A stretch of DNA of 64,000 nucleotides from CTSoil-075 sp042610375 (lineage in GTDB: Bacteria; Bacillota; Negativicutes; DSM-13327), in the NCBI RefSeq assembly GCF_042610375.1, contig NZ_JBGJZL010000011.1:62001-126000 (forward strand). The letters are read 5' to 3'. Under the pieces are notes generated by a model. The model was not told the DNA's origin and searched no databases. It saw nothing but the letters and a program-made list of their open reading frames with translations. The position numbers and the translations under genes were made by a program. Below, one piece after another: positions 26,328 to 35,361 of the stretch; the stretch's first letter is position 1; each line of letters opens with the position of its first letter.

Positions 26328-27443
26328 TTAGATTTCAATCAGTTCATAGGCTTTTCTACCAATACCAAGTTTTTCAGCATGATCAATACACACCATCCAA
26401 TTTGTTTCAGGATGAATTGTAGCAAAATGATCACTATTATTTTTTTGTTTTTTAAATTTTTCCGCCAAATAGCTATTAGGCATCATAGGAGCTTGGTTGG
26501 CCATATCCGCACAGGCCACATCAAGAGCGACTGGATCAAAAGATGCAAACATACCAATATCAGGAATAATAGGCACATCATTTTCAGCGTGACAATCACA
26601 GTATGGTGATACATCAATGACTAGACTAATATGAAAATGAGGTCTATCATGTAACACGGCCAAAGTATACTCTGCAATTTTTTTATTCAGAACATCATTA
26701 GACTCATCCCACGCTGGAGAAATCGCATTAAAATGACAAGCACCTATACATCTTCCACAGCCAACACATTTACTATGATCAATCTTTGCCTTTTTATTTT
26801 CAAGGCGTATTGCACTATGGGCACACATTTTTACGCAAGCTCCACAGCCTACACAGGTTTCACTTGTTACACGTGGTTTACCATCACTGTGCATTTCCAT
26901 TTTCCCAGCTCTCGAACCACAACCCATACCGATATTTTTAAGCGCACCGCCAAACCCTGTAAGCTCATGACCTTTAAAATGTGTCAAACTGATAATGATA
27001 TCTGCGTCCATGACAGCGCGTCCAATTTTTGCTTCTTTTACACATTCACCACCTGGTACAGGAACGTATGCCTCATCAGTCCCTTTTAATCCATCTCCTA
27101 TGATAATCTGGCAACCCGTAGTAAATGGATTATAACCATTTTCATACGCCGCATCCAAATGCTCAAGGGCATCTTTACGTCTACCAACATACAACGTATT
27201 ACAATCCGTAAGAAATACCTTACCACCCATATTTTTTATTACATCAGCAATCACTTTAGAGTAATTCGGTCTGAGAAAAGCAAGATTACCCGGCTCACCA
27301 AAATGTATTTTAATTGCAGTAAATTTACCTTTAAAATCAATTTCTTCAATTCCAGCTTTCTTAACCAACTTCTCTAACTTTTGTAACAAATTCATATTTG
27401 GAGTCGCAAGTAAATTTGTAAAATAAACCTTAGATTTTTCCAT
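26328..27443 (-). CDS. DUF362 protein with two 4Fe-4S clusters
   Basis: A 371-residue cytoplasmic protein. The DUF362 core starts KVYFTNLLA and includes KIHFGEPGN and SLTHFKGHELTGFGGALKN. A two-cluster ferredoxin insert follows (CVGCGACVKMC and CVGCGRCIGAC, about residues 185-235), then the second half of DUF362 (CDCHAENDVPIIPDIGMFAS). Such proteins are frequent in anaerobes and are thought to move electrons, but no reaction is established. The ATG at 27443 follows GAGGAG. It is divergent from the HxlR regulator at 27624. Confidence 0.85.
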   Translation of the reverse strand: MEKSKVYFTNLLATPNMNLLQKLEKLVKKAGIEEIDFKGKFTAIKIHFGEPGNLAFLRPNYSKVIADVIKNMGGKVFLTDCNTLYVGRRKDALEHLDAAYENGYNPFTTGCQIIIGDGLKGTDEAYVPVPGGECVKEAKIGRAVMDADIIISLTHFKGHELTGFGGALKNIGMGCGSRAGKMEMHSDGKPRVTSETCVGCGACVKMCAHSAIRLENKKAKIDHSKCVGCGRCIGACHFNAISPAWDESNDVLNKKIAEYTLAVLHDRPHFHISLVIDVSPYCDCHAENDVPIIPDIGMFASFDPVALDVACADMANQAPMMPNSYLAEKFKKQKNNSDHFATIHPETNWMVCIDHAEKLGIGRKAYELIEI

Positions 27444-27504
27444 TATATTCTCCTCTAAATTCAAATTTTTAACATAAGTATCATTTATAGTATAATTAAC
27501 AATC

Positions 27505-27558
27505 GTATGATATACAAGAGTGCACTTTATTGATAGATAGTATCCTCTATGATACTAT
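27505..27558. promoter_or_regulatory. Dyad sites between DUF362 and hxlR
   Basis: GTATGATATAC (27505-27515) and the spaced repeat ATAGTATC (27537-27544)/GATACTAT (27551-27558) lie in the divergent intergenic region and share GTAT/ATAC half sites. Placement suggests operators of the HxlR protein. Confidence 0.4.
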
Positions 27559-27623
27559 AGTAAGGTCATCATTTTATCTGTGCTCGTAATTTCTGAGAGA
27601 ATCTATAAATTAGGAGAATCGTC

Positions 27624-28055
27624 ATGAATGGGAAAAACAAAAAAATCCATGAGGCCATCTGTGAAGTTGAAGTAACTTTTGGCGTTATTGGCGGTAAATG
27701 GAAACCAATTATATTATGGTTTCTTGGCAAGTGTGAGCAGCTGCGCTTCGGCCAGCTTCAGCAACTACTACCAGATATAACACATAAAATCTTAACAAAG
27801 CAATTACGGGAACTTGAAGTAGATCAACTTATCGAAAGAAAAGTCTATCCCGAAGTTCCACCAAAAGTTGAATATTCAATTACACCGAATGGAAAAGAAA
27901 TTATTCCGATTCTTGAACTCATGTGTGACTGGGCCTACAAAAACAATTATTTTGGTTATGAGTTAAAATATAATCTATGTGATGCCGATATCGAAAACAA
28001 TTTATTGTATAAATCAAAATCCAATAAAAAAGAGGTTGTTCATAAGTTAAGCTAA
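27624..28055 (+). CDS. HxlR family transcriptional regulator
   Basis: A 143-residue winged-helix regulator. It has the family blocks CEVEVTFGVIGGKWKPIILW near the N terminus, LPDITHKILTKQLRELE (recognition helix) and RKVYPEVPPKVEYSIT. Many HxlR proteins respond to aldehydes, quinones or redox stress through a conserved Cys near the N terminus; one is present here (C13). It is divergent from the DUF362 iron-sulfur gene, the most likely target. A second HxlR gene lies at 55.9 kb. Confidence 0.9.
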   Translation: MNGKNKKIHEAICEVEVTFGVIGGKWKPIILWFLGKCEQLRFGQLQQLLPDITHKILTKQLRELEVDQLIERKVYPEVPPKVEYSITPNGKEIIPILELMCDWAYKNNYFGYELKYNLCDADIENNLLYKSKSNKKEVVHKLS

Positions 28056-28079
28056 CTTATGAACAACCTCTACTTTTTT
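28031..28079 (+). terminator. Terminator of hxlR, facing groEL
   Basis: A perfect 19-bp stem (28031-28049 with 28053-28071) and TTTTTT after it. The hxlR stop codon is in the right arm. Confidence 0.92.
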
Positions 28080-28118
28080 GTCAGTGTCTAGGAAAATGGT
28101 ACGGTTTGAAGGGCTGAA

Positions 28119-29768
28119 TTACATCATGCCGCCCATTCCACCCATGCCACCCATACCGCCCATGCCGCCCATGGCAGCAGCGCCAGCACCACCGTCTTTT
28201 TCAGGCTTATCAGCAATCAAAGACTCAGTGGTCAAGACCATAGCAGCAATGCTCGCTGCATTTTGCAGTGCAGAACGAGTTACTTTAGCAGGATCAACAA
28301 TACCAGCTGCAATCATGTCTACATATTCTTCAGTCAACGCATTAAAGCCCATGCCTTTGCCAGCTTTCTTTACGTTTTCAACAACGATAGAACCTTCGCA
28401 CCCTGCATTGTGAGCGATTTGACGTACTGGTTCTTCAATTGCACGGCGTACAATATTAACACCAGTCAATTCATCACCAGTTGCTTTAATACCATCAAGA
28501 GCAGGTAAAATATCGATGAAAGTTGTACCACCACCGGCTACGATACCTTCTTCAACAGCTGCACGAGTTGCATTGAGTGCATCTTCAATACGATATTTTT
28601 TCTCTTTTAGTTCAACTTCAGTTGCAGCACCAACTTGGATAACAGCTACGCCGCCAGCCAATTTAGCAAGACGTTCTTGAAGTTTTTCTTTATCGAAATC
28701 AGAAGTACTATCTTCGATTTGAGTTTTGATTTGGCTAACACGAGCTTTGATAAGCGTAACATCACCAGCACCATCAATAATCGTAGTTTCTTCTTTAGAA
28801 ACACGAACTTGACGAGCACGGCCAAGGTCAACAAGTTCAACAGTGTCAAGCTTACGACCAATTTCTTCAGTTACAACAGTACCGCCAGTTAACGCAGCGA
28901 TGTCTTCGAGCATTGCTTTGCGGCGATCGCCAAAACCAGGAGCTTTTACAGCTACAGCTTTAAACGTACCACGAAGTTTGTTAACAACCAAAGTAGCTAA
29001 TGCTTCACCTTCGATATCTTCAGCAAGGATTAGAAGTTCGCGACCTTGTTGTACTACTTTTTCTAATGTAGGCAACAAATCAGCAATAGCGCTAATCTTA
29101 CGATCAGTAATTAAGATATAAGGATCATTAAGAACAGCTTCCATTTTATCAGTATCAGTTACCATATAAGGAGAAATGTAGCCGCGGTCAAATTGCATAC
29201 CTTCTACTACATCAAGGCTAGTGCCCATTCCTTTGGATTCTTCAACAGTAATAACACCGTCTTTTCCTACTTTTTCCATAGCTTCAGCAATCAAGTTGCC
29301 AGTTTCTTCATCTGCTGCAGAAATTGAAGCAACTTGTGCAATTGCATCTTTTGTCTCTACTTTTTGAGATGATTTTTTGATTTCTTCTACTAAAGTTTTA
29401 ACTGCTTTTTCAATACCTTTTTTAATGATCATAGGGTTAGCACCTGCAGCTACATTGCGCATACCTTCACGAACCATGGCTTGTGCCAAAAGTGTAGCAG
29501 TAGTTGTACCATCACCAGCAACATCATTCGTTTTAGTCGCAACTTCTTTTACCAATTGCGCGCCCATATTTTCAAACGGATCTTCTAAATCAATGTCTCT
29601 AGCAATTGTTACACCATCATTAGTAATGGTAGGAGCACCGAATTTTTTATCAAGAACAACATTGCGGCCCTTAGGTCCAAGTGTCACTTTTACTGCATTA
29701 GCAAGAGCATTTACGCCTCTTTCAAGAGCGCGACGTGCATCTTCATCAAATAAAATTTGTTTTGCCAT
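28119..29768 (-). CDS. groL: Chaperonin GroEL (60 kDa)
   Basis: ATP-dependent folding chaperonin that forms a 14-mer with GroES caps. The 549-residue protein is at family length, with GPKGRNVVLDK, VAGDGTTTATLLAQAM (nucleotide loop), GGGTT and the flexible GGM-repeat tail. It follows groES on the minus strand after an unusually long 209-base gap that contains a repeated element. A ribosome site AGGAGG lies before the ATG. Confidence 0.98.
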   Translation of the reverse strand: MAKQILFDEDARRALERGVNALANAVKVTLGPKGRNVVLDKKFGAPTITNDGVTIARDIDLEDPFENMGAQLVKEVATKTNDVAGDGTTTATLLAQAMVREGMRNVAAGANPMIIKKGIEKAVKTLVEEIKKSSQKVETKDAIAQVASISAADEETGNLIAEAMEKVGKDGVITVEESKGMGTSLDVVEGMQFDRGYISPYMVTDTDKMEAVLNDPYILITDRKISAIADLLPTLEKVVQQGRELLILAEDIEGEALATLVVNKLRGTFKAVAVKAPGFGDRRKAMLEDIAALTGGTVVTEEIGRKLDTVELVDLGRARQVRVSKEETTIIDGAGDVTLIKARVSQIKTQIEDSTSDFDKEKLQERLAKLAGGVAVIQVGAATEVELKEKKYRIEDALNATRAAVEEGIVAGGGTTFIDILPALDGIKATGDELTGVNIVRRAIEEPVRQIAHNAGCEGSIVVENVKKAGKGMGFNALTEEYVDMIAAGIVDPAKVTRSALQNAASIAAMVLTTESLIADKPEKDGGAGAAAMGGMGGMGGMGGMGGMM

Positions 29769-29825
29769 TGTATGTAAGCCTCCTAATTATATTGATCAAA
29801 TTCTAATACTTCCACTTTTATCAGT

Positions 29826-29961
29826 GAAAATTAACTGTTTCGTTCTAATGAAAGGTAGTAGTCTCTCACCAGAATCTTTATACCAACTTAAATCCTAAAA
29901 GTTGACTATTTAGCTGTAATGGGAGGTAGTAGTCCCTCATCAAAGCTTTTATGTTCAACTT
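29826..29961. repeat. Tandem 64-base imperfect repeat in the groES-groEL gap
   Basis: 29826-29890 and 29897-29961 align over about 64 bases at roughly 75 % identity. Both contain GGTAGTAGTCYCTCA and end CAACTT. On the mRNA each can form a small hairpin such as GAGG/CCTC. Function is unknown; mRNA processing or stability between the two genes is possible. Confidence 0.55.
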
Positions 29962-29977
29962 CATTTAGATCATTTTA

Positions 29978-30265
29978 TTATTCTACAATTGCCAAGATAT
30001 CTCTTTCAGCACTTACGATTAGATAATCTTGTCCTTCAAATTTCACTTCAGCACCAGCATATTTGGAGAAAATGACTTTATCGCCAACTTTTACATCAAA
30101 AGCCACACGTTGTCCATTTTCTAATACTTTACCAGTACCAATGGCAACAACTTCACCCTCCTGCGGTTTTTCTTTCGCAGTATCAGGTAATACGATACCA
30201 CTCTTTGTTTTCATTTCACCTTCAAGAACCTTAATGACTACTTTGTCACCCAATGGTTTAATCAT
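29978..30265 (-). CDS. groS: Co-chaperonin GroES (10 kDa)
   Basis: A 95-residue GroES, which caps GroEL as a heptamer. It reads MIKPLGDKVVIKVLEGEMKT, then SGIVLPDTAKEKPQEGEVVA (mobile loop) and DYLIVSAERDILAI. The ATG at 30265 follows AAGGAGG; the upstream in-frame extension overlaps the operator region and is rejected. Expression should be controlled by HrcA at the CIRCE site just upstream. Confidence 0.97.
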   Translation of the reverse strand: MIKPLGDKVVIKVLEGEMKTKSGIVLPDTAKEKPQEGEVVAIGTGKVLENGQRVAFDVKVGDKVIFSKYAGAEVKFEGQDYLIVSAERDILAIVE

Positions 30266-30308
30266 CGAAGTAACCTCCTTTATGATGTATAATTTACTAA
30301 CGTTGTTG

Positions 30309-30335
30309 TTAGCACTCATTAGTAGAGAGTGCTAA
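30309..30335. promoter_or_regulatory. CIRCE operator (HrcA site)
   Basis: TTAGCACTC (30309-30317), nine bases, GAGTGCTAA (30327-30335): an exact match to the CIRCE consensus, 44 bases upstream of the groES start. A TTGCTT/TATCAT promoter with 17-base spacing can be read just upstream on the minus strand. The hrcA gene is not in the window. Confidence 0.97.
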
Positions 30336-30390
30336 TCACTTATTTCATGATATAAAATTCAAGAGCAAAAAGCAAGTGTTTCCCAAGAAA

Positions 30391-30433
30391 AATAAGGTTT
30401 TTTTATAAATTTTTATGAAAAAACCTTATTTAG
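30391..30433 (-). terminator. Terminator of the ANTAR regulator gene
   Basis: AATAAGGTTTTTT (30391-30403) pairs with AAAAAACCTTATT (30418-30430), six bases after the stop codon, insulating groES from upstream transcription. Confidence 0.8.
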
Positions 30434-30436
30434 ACA

Positions 30437-31018
30437 TTAATTTTTCTTTTTTGCGGCCCCCACGATAGCTTCAGCGACTTCCTTAATTGATTTACGTTTA
30501 CTCATACTATACTGTTGAATCCGTCGATAGGCTTCTGTTTCACTCAAACTATATGCATCCATCAAGATGCCTTTAGCCCGATCAAGAATTTTTCGCGTTT
30601 CTAAAGAACTTTTGACATTTTCTAATTCTTGTTCGAGTTCAGCGAATTCCTGAAAACGAGAAACAGCAATTCCCATGGCTGGAAACAAATTAGCTTCCTT
30701 TACAGGTTTAACCAAATAAGCCAACACTCCTGAATCTTGCGCCTTCTCTACAATATCCTTTTGACTGAAAGCAGTGAGAAGTAAAACAGGAGCAATTTTT
30801 TCATTAGAAATTATTTTTGCAGCTGTAATACCATCCATTTCAGGCATTTGAACATCCATAATCACAAGATCAGGCCGATGAGTACGCACTAAATCCACTG
30901 CTTTAGCACCATTGGGTGCTTCAGCAATGACAATATGCCCGGCTTCTTCAAGCATTTCTTTTAAATCCATTCTGATAATCGATTCATTATCAGCAATTAT
31001 AATTCTCAAAGATTCCAT
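30437..31018 (-). CDS. Response regulator with ANTAR RNA-binding domain
   Basis: A 193-residue two-domain protein. The receiver domain (1-120) has the acidic pair in IIADNES, the phospho-acceptor Asp in LVIMDVQMPEMDG (about D55) and the Lys of YLVKPV. A coiled-coil linker follows (ELEQELENVKSSLETRKILD), then the ANTAR domain (about 130-190, RAKGILMDAYSLSETEAYRR). ANTAR proteins prevent transcription termination by binding paired hairpins in mRNA leaders. It starts two bases after the kinase stop, so the two form a pair like PdtaS/PdtaR or EutW/EutV. Its RNA targets are not known. Confidence 0.93.
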   Translation of the reverse strand: MESLRIIIADNESIIRMDLKEMLEEAGHIVIAEAPNGAKAVDLVRTHRPDLVIMDVQMPEMDGITAAKIISNEKIAPVLLLTAFSQKDIVEKAQDSGVLAYLVKPVKEANLFPAMGIAVSRFQEFAELEQELENVKSSLETRKILDRAKGILMDAYSLSETEAYRRIQQYSMSKRKSIKEVAEAIVGAAKKKN

Positions 31019-31020
31019 CT

Positions 31021-32442
31021 TTACACGACTCCCTCCACCTTACGGGGAATTATAATACAAGCACGAGTACCATTATCATTATACATTTCAAAACTACCGC
31101 CAACATCACTTTCAATCAGTGTACGGACAATTTGCAGTCCAAGACTATTGGATGTCTGGGGATTAAAATTGGAAGGCATACCAATTCCATTATCATAGAT
31201 TTCAATTTTATATGAATTAGGTAAGGTAGCAATTTCAACTCCAATGAGACCTTCCCGTCTACCAATAAAGCCATGCTCAATTGAGTTTTGTATCAATTCA
31301 TTAATAACGAGTGCCAAACTACTGGCTTGCTCAGATGGAAAAATGACCGTCTGACCATTAAAACGGGTTTGCAAATCAAAGTCAGGTTCTAGCATATTTT
31401 GAATCACGAGTTCTAAAATATTCTTAGTGACTTCTGCTACATCAATAAATTCAGCATCCTGCTGTGATAAAAATTCATGAACAACAGAAATGCTCGATAT
31501 GCGATTCACACTTTCTTGAAGAGCAGCTTTTACTTCTTGGGATGTCGTACGACGCGCCTGCAACCGCAGGAGACTTGCAATGGTTTGTAAATTATTTTTC
31601 ACTCGATGATGGATTTCTTGAATGACAGCAGATTTGATAAGTAATTCTTTCTCTTTCTTTTTCAGTTCAGTTACATCGGTCAAGATGACAACTGTACAGA
31701 TTGTAACTCCATTCAAAATAACTGGAATTGCTCTTTGTACGAGTGTCATTTTCCCTGTTACGATTTCTACTTCACATGCCTGCTGGCTCGACATTGCTCT
31801 TTGAACAAGATTCATATGGGCTTGCCTTTCATAGATACGTCGTCCAACAATACAACCAACAGCTAGTACTTTATAAATACTATCAGCTGTTGAGTTAGCA
31901 AAAATAATTTTTCCTTGCTCGTCAACAATAAGAATACCATCACTTGCCGATAAGGAACGGTACATTTTACTACTGCTTGGAATTTTCACTGTAGCAAGCA
32001 TCAATTGAGCCGTTTCTACAAGAAGTTGATGATCTACAAGCTTCGCTTCTTCCATACTAGTTTCAAAACTGACAACTCCAATTACGTTACCGCTCGCATC
32101 ACGGACTGGATAAACTTGCATCTCCATCCACATACCCACTGCCCACTCTCGCTGACCACGAATGGGTATTCCTGTAGTCATCGTTCGCCAAACAAGAGGT
32201 TCTTCTGGTGCATATACAATTGTTCCGAGCAAATTAGGTTTCTGTTGTACAAAACTAGTATTAGGCTTAACTTGGGCTACAATGACCAAGGATTTTTCAG
32301 TACACGTATGGGCATATACTGTAACCTGGGCATGAGCTAAATCACTTGCCAAACCGAGTATAGAACAAATACTATCCAATACTGCTATTTGAGCCGGGGC
32401 CAACGGGGTTACCTTCCGGCAAATATCTCCTGCTACTACCAT
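31021..32442 (-). CDS. Sensor histidine kinase, PdtaS/EutW type
   Basis: A 473-residue soluble kinase with no membrane helix. The N-terminal domain (about 10-150) is a GAF-like histidine kinase N domain, followed by a PAS domain (about 165-265, SDGILIVDEQGKIIFANSTA). The HisKA_2 dimerisation block carries the phospho-His in IQEIHHRVKNNLQTIASLLR, and an HWE-type ATPase domain has VINELIQNSIEHGF and DNGIGMP. It should phosphorylate the ANTAR regulator encoded next. The signal is unknown and probably cytoplasmic. The ATG at 32442 has GGAGG five bases upstream. Confidence 0.92.
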   Translation of the reverse strand: MVVAGDICRKVTPLAPAQIAVLDSICSILGLASDLAHAQVTVYAHTCTEKSLVIVAQVKPNTSFVQQKPNLLGTIVYAPEEPLVWRTMTTGIPIRGQREWAVGMWMEMQVYPVRDASGNVIGVVSFETSMEEAKLVDHQLLVETAQLMLATVKIPSSSKMYRSLSASDGILIVDEQGKIIFANSTADSIYKVLAVGCIVGRRIYERQAHMNLVQRAMSSQQACEVEIVTGKMTLVQRAIPVILNGVTICTVVILTDVTELKKKEKELLIKSAVIQEIHHRVKNNLQTIASLLRLQARRTTSQEVKAALQESVNRISSISVVHEFLSQQDAEFIDVAEVTKNILELVIQNMLEPDFDLQTRFNGQTVIFPSEQASSLALVINELIQNSIEHGFIGRREGLIGVEIATLPNSYKIEIYDNGIGMPSNFNPQTSNSLGLQIVRTLIESDVGGSFEMYNDNGTRACIIIPRKVEGVV

Positions 32443-32590
32443 ATATACCTCCAGCCAAAACTAACAAGTTTATTTAGATTCCTATACTGCCAATATAACC
32501 GTAATGAAATCATATTACCATTATTATTCAACTTACTTTGAGAAAATCCCTTGTTTTTGCTAAATACCTTTATCTAATTACTTTATTATA

Positions 32591-33634
32591 CTATTTACTC
32601 CCCAGTTTTAAAGATGGTATGGCATTTAAATGCAGATCAGCATGATCACCAATCAAATGTTGATAATAAGCCCTGCATGCAATCATGGCTGCATTATCTG
32701 TGCATAATATAATGTCAGGATAATATAAAGTAAGACCTGCCCGTGTACATTCATTCTGCAATTTACGCTTCAGCCCACTATTTGCAGCAACACCACCAGC
32801 CAATACAACTTGCTTCACGCCACATCGCTGAGCCGCCTGTAAAGCTTTGCTGACGAGTACATCGACAACAGCGGCCTGAAAACTCGCTGCTACATCAGCA
32901 TTATTTATTTCATCCCCTCGTTGAACGGCACTATTTATATAATTAAGTACTGCCGATTTGAGCCCACTAAAACTAAATTCGAAATTATCCCGTCCAGCTA
33001 ACGCTCGTGGAAAAGCAATGGCTTCTGGATTGCCTGTTTCTGCTAAACGATCAATGTACGGCCCACCAGGATAAGGTAATTTCATAACACGTGCTATTTT
33101 ATCAAAAGCTTCACCAGCTGCGTCATCACGAGTTTGTCCTAATAGTTCAAACTCATTATACCCCTTAACATGGACGAGTGAGGTATGCCCTCCAGAAACG
33201 ACCAAAGCCATAAACGGTGGCTCTAATTCAATATGAGATAAAAAATTAGCAAAAATATGTCCCTCCAAATGGTTAACGCCAACAAGAGGTATATCAGTAG
33301 CAAAGGATAAGGCCTTAGCAACTGAGACCCCCACGAGTAGAGCTCCTACTAATCCAGGACCATGTGTTACACCAATAGCAGCAATATCCTTTAACGTCAC
33401 GCCCGCCTCATGCAATGCTTGGTCAACTACTGGAATGACGTTTTCGATATGTTTACGAGAGGCAATTTCAGGTACAACGCCTCCAAATTTTTGATGGACT
33501 GGTACTTGAGACGAAATCACATTTGATAGTATAATACGTCCATCTGCCACCACAGAAGCTGAAGTTTCGTCACAGCTGGTTTCTAAGGCTAAAATTAAAC
33601 AGGCTTTAGAGTTTTTTTGTTCATCATCTTGCAA
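32591..33634 (-). CDS. tsaD: tRNA N6-adenosine threonylcarbamoyltransferase
   Basis: Transfers the threonylcarbamoyl group to A37 of ANN-decoding tRNAs, with TsaB and TsaE. The 347-residue ASKHA-fold protein has ALETSCDETSASVV, the metal-binding His pair in NHLEGHIFANF, VVSGGHTSL and VLAGGVAANSGL. The start is TTG at 33634 behind AAAGGAG; upstream in-frame codons lack a ribosome site. Last gene of thiL-tsaE-tsaB-rimI-tsaD, after a 100-base gap. Confidence 0.95.
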   Translation of the reverse strand: MQDDEQKNSKACLILALETSCDETSASVVADGRIILSNVISSQVPVHQKFGGVVPEIASRKHIENVIPVVDQALHEAGVTLKDIAAIGVTHGPGLVGALLVGVSVAKALSFATDIPLVGVNHLEGHIFANFLSHIELEPPFMALVVSGGHTSLVHVKGYNEFELLGQTRDDAAGEAFDKIARVMKLPYPGGPYIDRLAETGNPEAIAFPRALAGRDNFEFSFSGLKSAVLNYINSAVQRGDEINNADVAASFQAAVVDVLVSKALQAAQRCGVKQVVLAGGVAANSGLKRKLQNECTRAGLTLYYPDIILCTDNAAMIACRAYYQHLIGDHADLHLNAIPSLKLGSK

Positions 33635-33704
33635 AATATTGATCTCCTTTTTGTAACAACTTATCGATGGATTCCATATTATAAGTATCAACAATCACCC
33701 TACT

Positions 33705-33729
33705 CGCCACGAAAGTGGCGCTTTTTTTT
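33705..33729 (+). terminator. Plus-facing hairpin terminator inside the tsa operon
   Basis: CGCCAC-GAAA-GTGGCG followed by C and eight T on the plus strand, just after the rimI stop (minus strand). No plus-strand gene precedes it, so it would stop antisense transcription, or act weakly on the sense transcript. Confidence 0.65.
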
Positions 33730-33734
33730 ATCTC

Positions 33735-34184
33735 TCATACTAAGTGATCGCACCACATAATTACGGCATCTTCTTGTGTATCAGTATAATATTTTTTTCG
33801 TACACCACGTGCAACAAAACCAAATTTAGCGTACATCCCTTGGGCCACAAGGTTGGATGTGCGTACTTCAAGTGTCATGCTCAAAGCGCCCCGCTCTTTC
33901 GCATGTTGAATTAATGCGGCCATTAATTTTCCACCAAGTTTTTGTCCTTGATATTGAGGAATAATCGCTACATTTGTAACATGAGCTTCATCAACGATGA
34001 GCCACATACCTGCATATCCAATAATATGACCATCACTTATCATAACCAGATAATGTGATAATTCATTTTTCATCTCAGCAACAAAACCTGCCCGAGACCA
34101 AGGGATTGTAAAAGATTGTTCCTCCACTGCAAGCACGTCATCAATATCAAATTCATTCATCCTACGTATAGTCGCTAAGGTCAT
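33735..34184 (-). CDS. rimI: Ribosomal-protein-alanine N-acetyltransferase RimI
   Basis: A 149-residue GNAT acetyltransferase of the RimI family, which acetylates the N terminus of S18 in E. coli. It has IDDVLAVEEQSFTIPWSRAG, the acetyl-CoA loop IIPQYQGQKLGGKLMAALI and the C-terminal ALSMTLEVRTSNLVAQGMYA block followed by FGF. Its start overlaps the tsaB stop by ATGA. The tsaB-rimI-tsaD order is conserved in Firmicutes. Confidence 0.93.
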   Translation of the reverse strand: MTLATIRRMNEFDIDDVLAVEEQSFTIPWSRAGFVAEMKNELSHYLVMISDGHIIGYAGMWLIVDEAHVTNVAIIPQYQGQKLGGKLMAALIQHAKERGALSMTLEVRTSNLVAQGMYAKFGFVARGVRKKYYTDTQEDAVIMWCDHLV

Positions 34185-34888
34185 ACACTCACTCCATTAC
34201 GACGTTCCCACAAAACTTCGGCTTCGGATCGTCTAATATATAGAGGTTCTAATGCCATTACATCATGTTCTATGCCGTCCTCAATGAGCATATGCCCGAG
34301 ACCCGCCACACTACTTGCCCTTTGAATAATCACATGAGGAGCTGCTAGCAATAAAGGATTGCCTGCTTGACTAATTTTTTCACGATGCAGCACTGCGGCT
34401 TCTCCCATCAATACTACAGGGATCTTATATTGAGCTAACTTCGCTAGACTCTCACCAATTTCCATAACAGTTGCTGGCATAATTTCTTGCATGCGGCCAT
34501 CTTTCCATTCAAATAAAGCTTGATATACATTACCTTTTTGTGCATCGAGCATAGGTGCCAGGATTACACCAGGAGTCGGACAGCCATAAGCCATTGCTGC
34601 CAAGGTAGGTACGCCAATCAACGGTATATTGAGGGCATAAGCTAGAGTCTTAGCAGTAGCCAATCCAATTCGAAGACCGGTAAAAGAACCAGGTCCAATG
34701 CTGACTGCAATCGCCTTAAGTTCAGATTTTTTTACCCCAGCACTTTCTAAAATTGTTGCAATGTGGGGCATTAATAGTTCTGAATGTGTTTTTTTAGTTT
34801 GTAATGTAATTTCAGCGAGCAGAGTATCGGCAGTCGCTAATGCTACACTTGATACCAAGGTTGCTGTTTCTATTGCAAGAATGGGCAT
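34181..34888 (-). CDS. tsaB: t6A modification complex dimerisation subunit TsaB
   Basis: A 235-residue ASKHA-family protein that scaffolds TsaD and TsaE. The start MPILAIETATLVSSVAL and the block IAVSIGPGSFTGLRIGLATA are diagnostic. It lacks the metal-binding His residues of TsaD, as expected. The gene overlaps tsaE by 19 bases and rimI by 4. The ribosome site TGAGGAG is inside tsaE. Confidence 0.95.
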   Translation of the reverse strand: MPILAIETATLVSSVALATADTLLAEITLQTKKTHSELLMPHIATILESAGVKKSELKAIAVSIGPGSFTGLRIGLATAKTLAYALNIPLIGVPTLAAMAYGCPTPGVILAPMLDAQKGNVYQALFEWKDGRMQEIMPATVMEIGESLAKLAQYKIPVVLMGEAAVLHREKISQAGNPLLLAAPHVIIQRASSVAGLGHMLIEDGIEHDVMALEPLYIRRSEAEVLWERRNGVSV

Positions 34889-35346
34889 ATATTTTTCAAC
34901 TCCTCACAGATCTTTTCATAAACGTCGCCACGCGCCCGCACATGAAAAATACGTTCATTTATATTTTCATTGGTTGTTATCTCGATCCATAAATATTCAT
35001 TAGGTAATTCCTCTGGAAATTTATCAGGCCATTCAATAATGGATAATCCTTTAGCTTCTGTATATTCATAAAAACCGATATCAAATAATTCTTCAGCATA
35101 ATTTAAACGGTATAAATCAAAATGATAAATGGGAAAATTTGATTCATATACATTCAAAATCGTAAACGTTGGACTCGTGACTGCATCTTCTATCCCAAGC
35201 GCCCTCGATAATCCCTGCACTAATAAAGTTTTGCCTGCCCCCAAATCTCCGGCGAGACAAATAACCTGACCTGGCCCCAATACTTTTGCCAGCGATTGTC
35301 CAAATGCAACTGTTTCTTCTGGCGAATTTGATTTAAAATTCAACAT
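34870..35346 (-). CDS. tsaE: t6A complex ATPase TsaE
   Basis: A 158-residue P-loop ATPase that resets the TsaBD complex. Walker A is CLAGDLGAGKTLLVQGL (about 33-49), then SPTFTILNVYES, HFDLYRL and IIEWPDKFPEELP. It begins 15 bases after the thiL stop and overlaps tsaB. Confidence 0.95.
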   Translation of the reverse strand: MLNFKSNSPEETVAFGQSLAKVLGPGQVICLAGDLGAGKTLLVQGLSRALGIEDAVTSPTFTILNVYESNFPIYHFDLYRLNYAEELFDIGFYEYTEAKGLSIIEWPDKFPEELPNEYLWIEITTNENINERIFHVRARGDVYEKICEELKNICPFLQ

Positions 35347-35361
35347 AAAAAATGAATCCCC

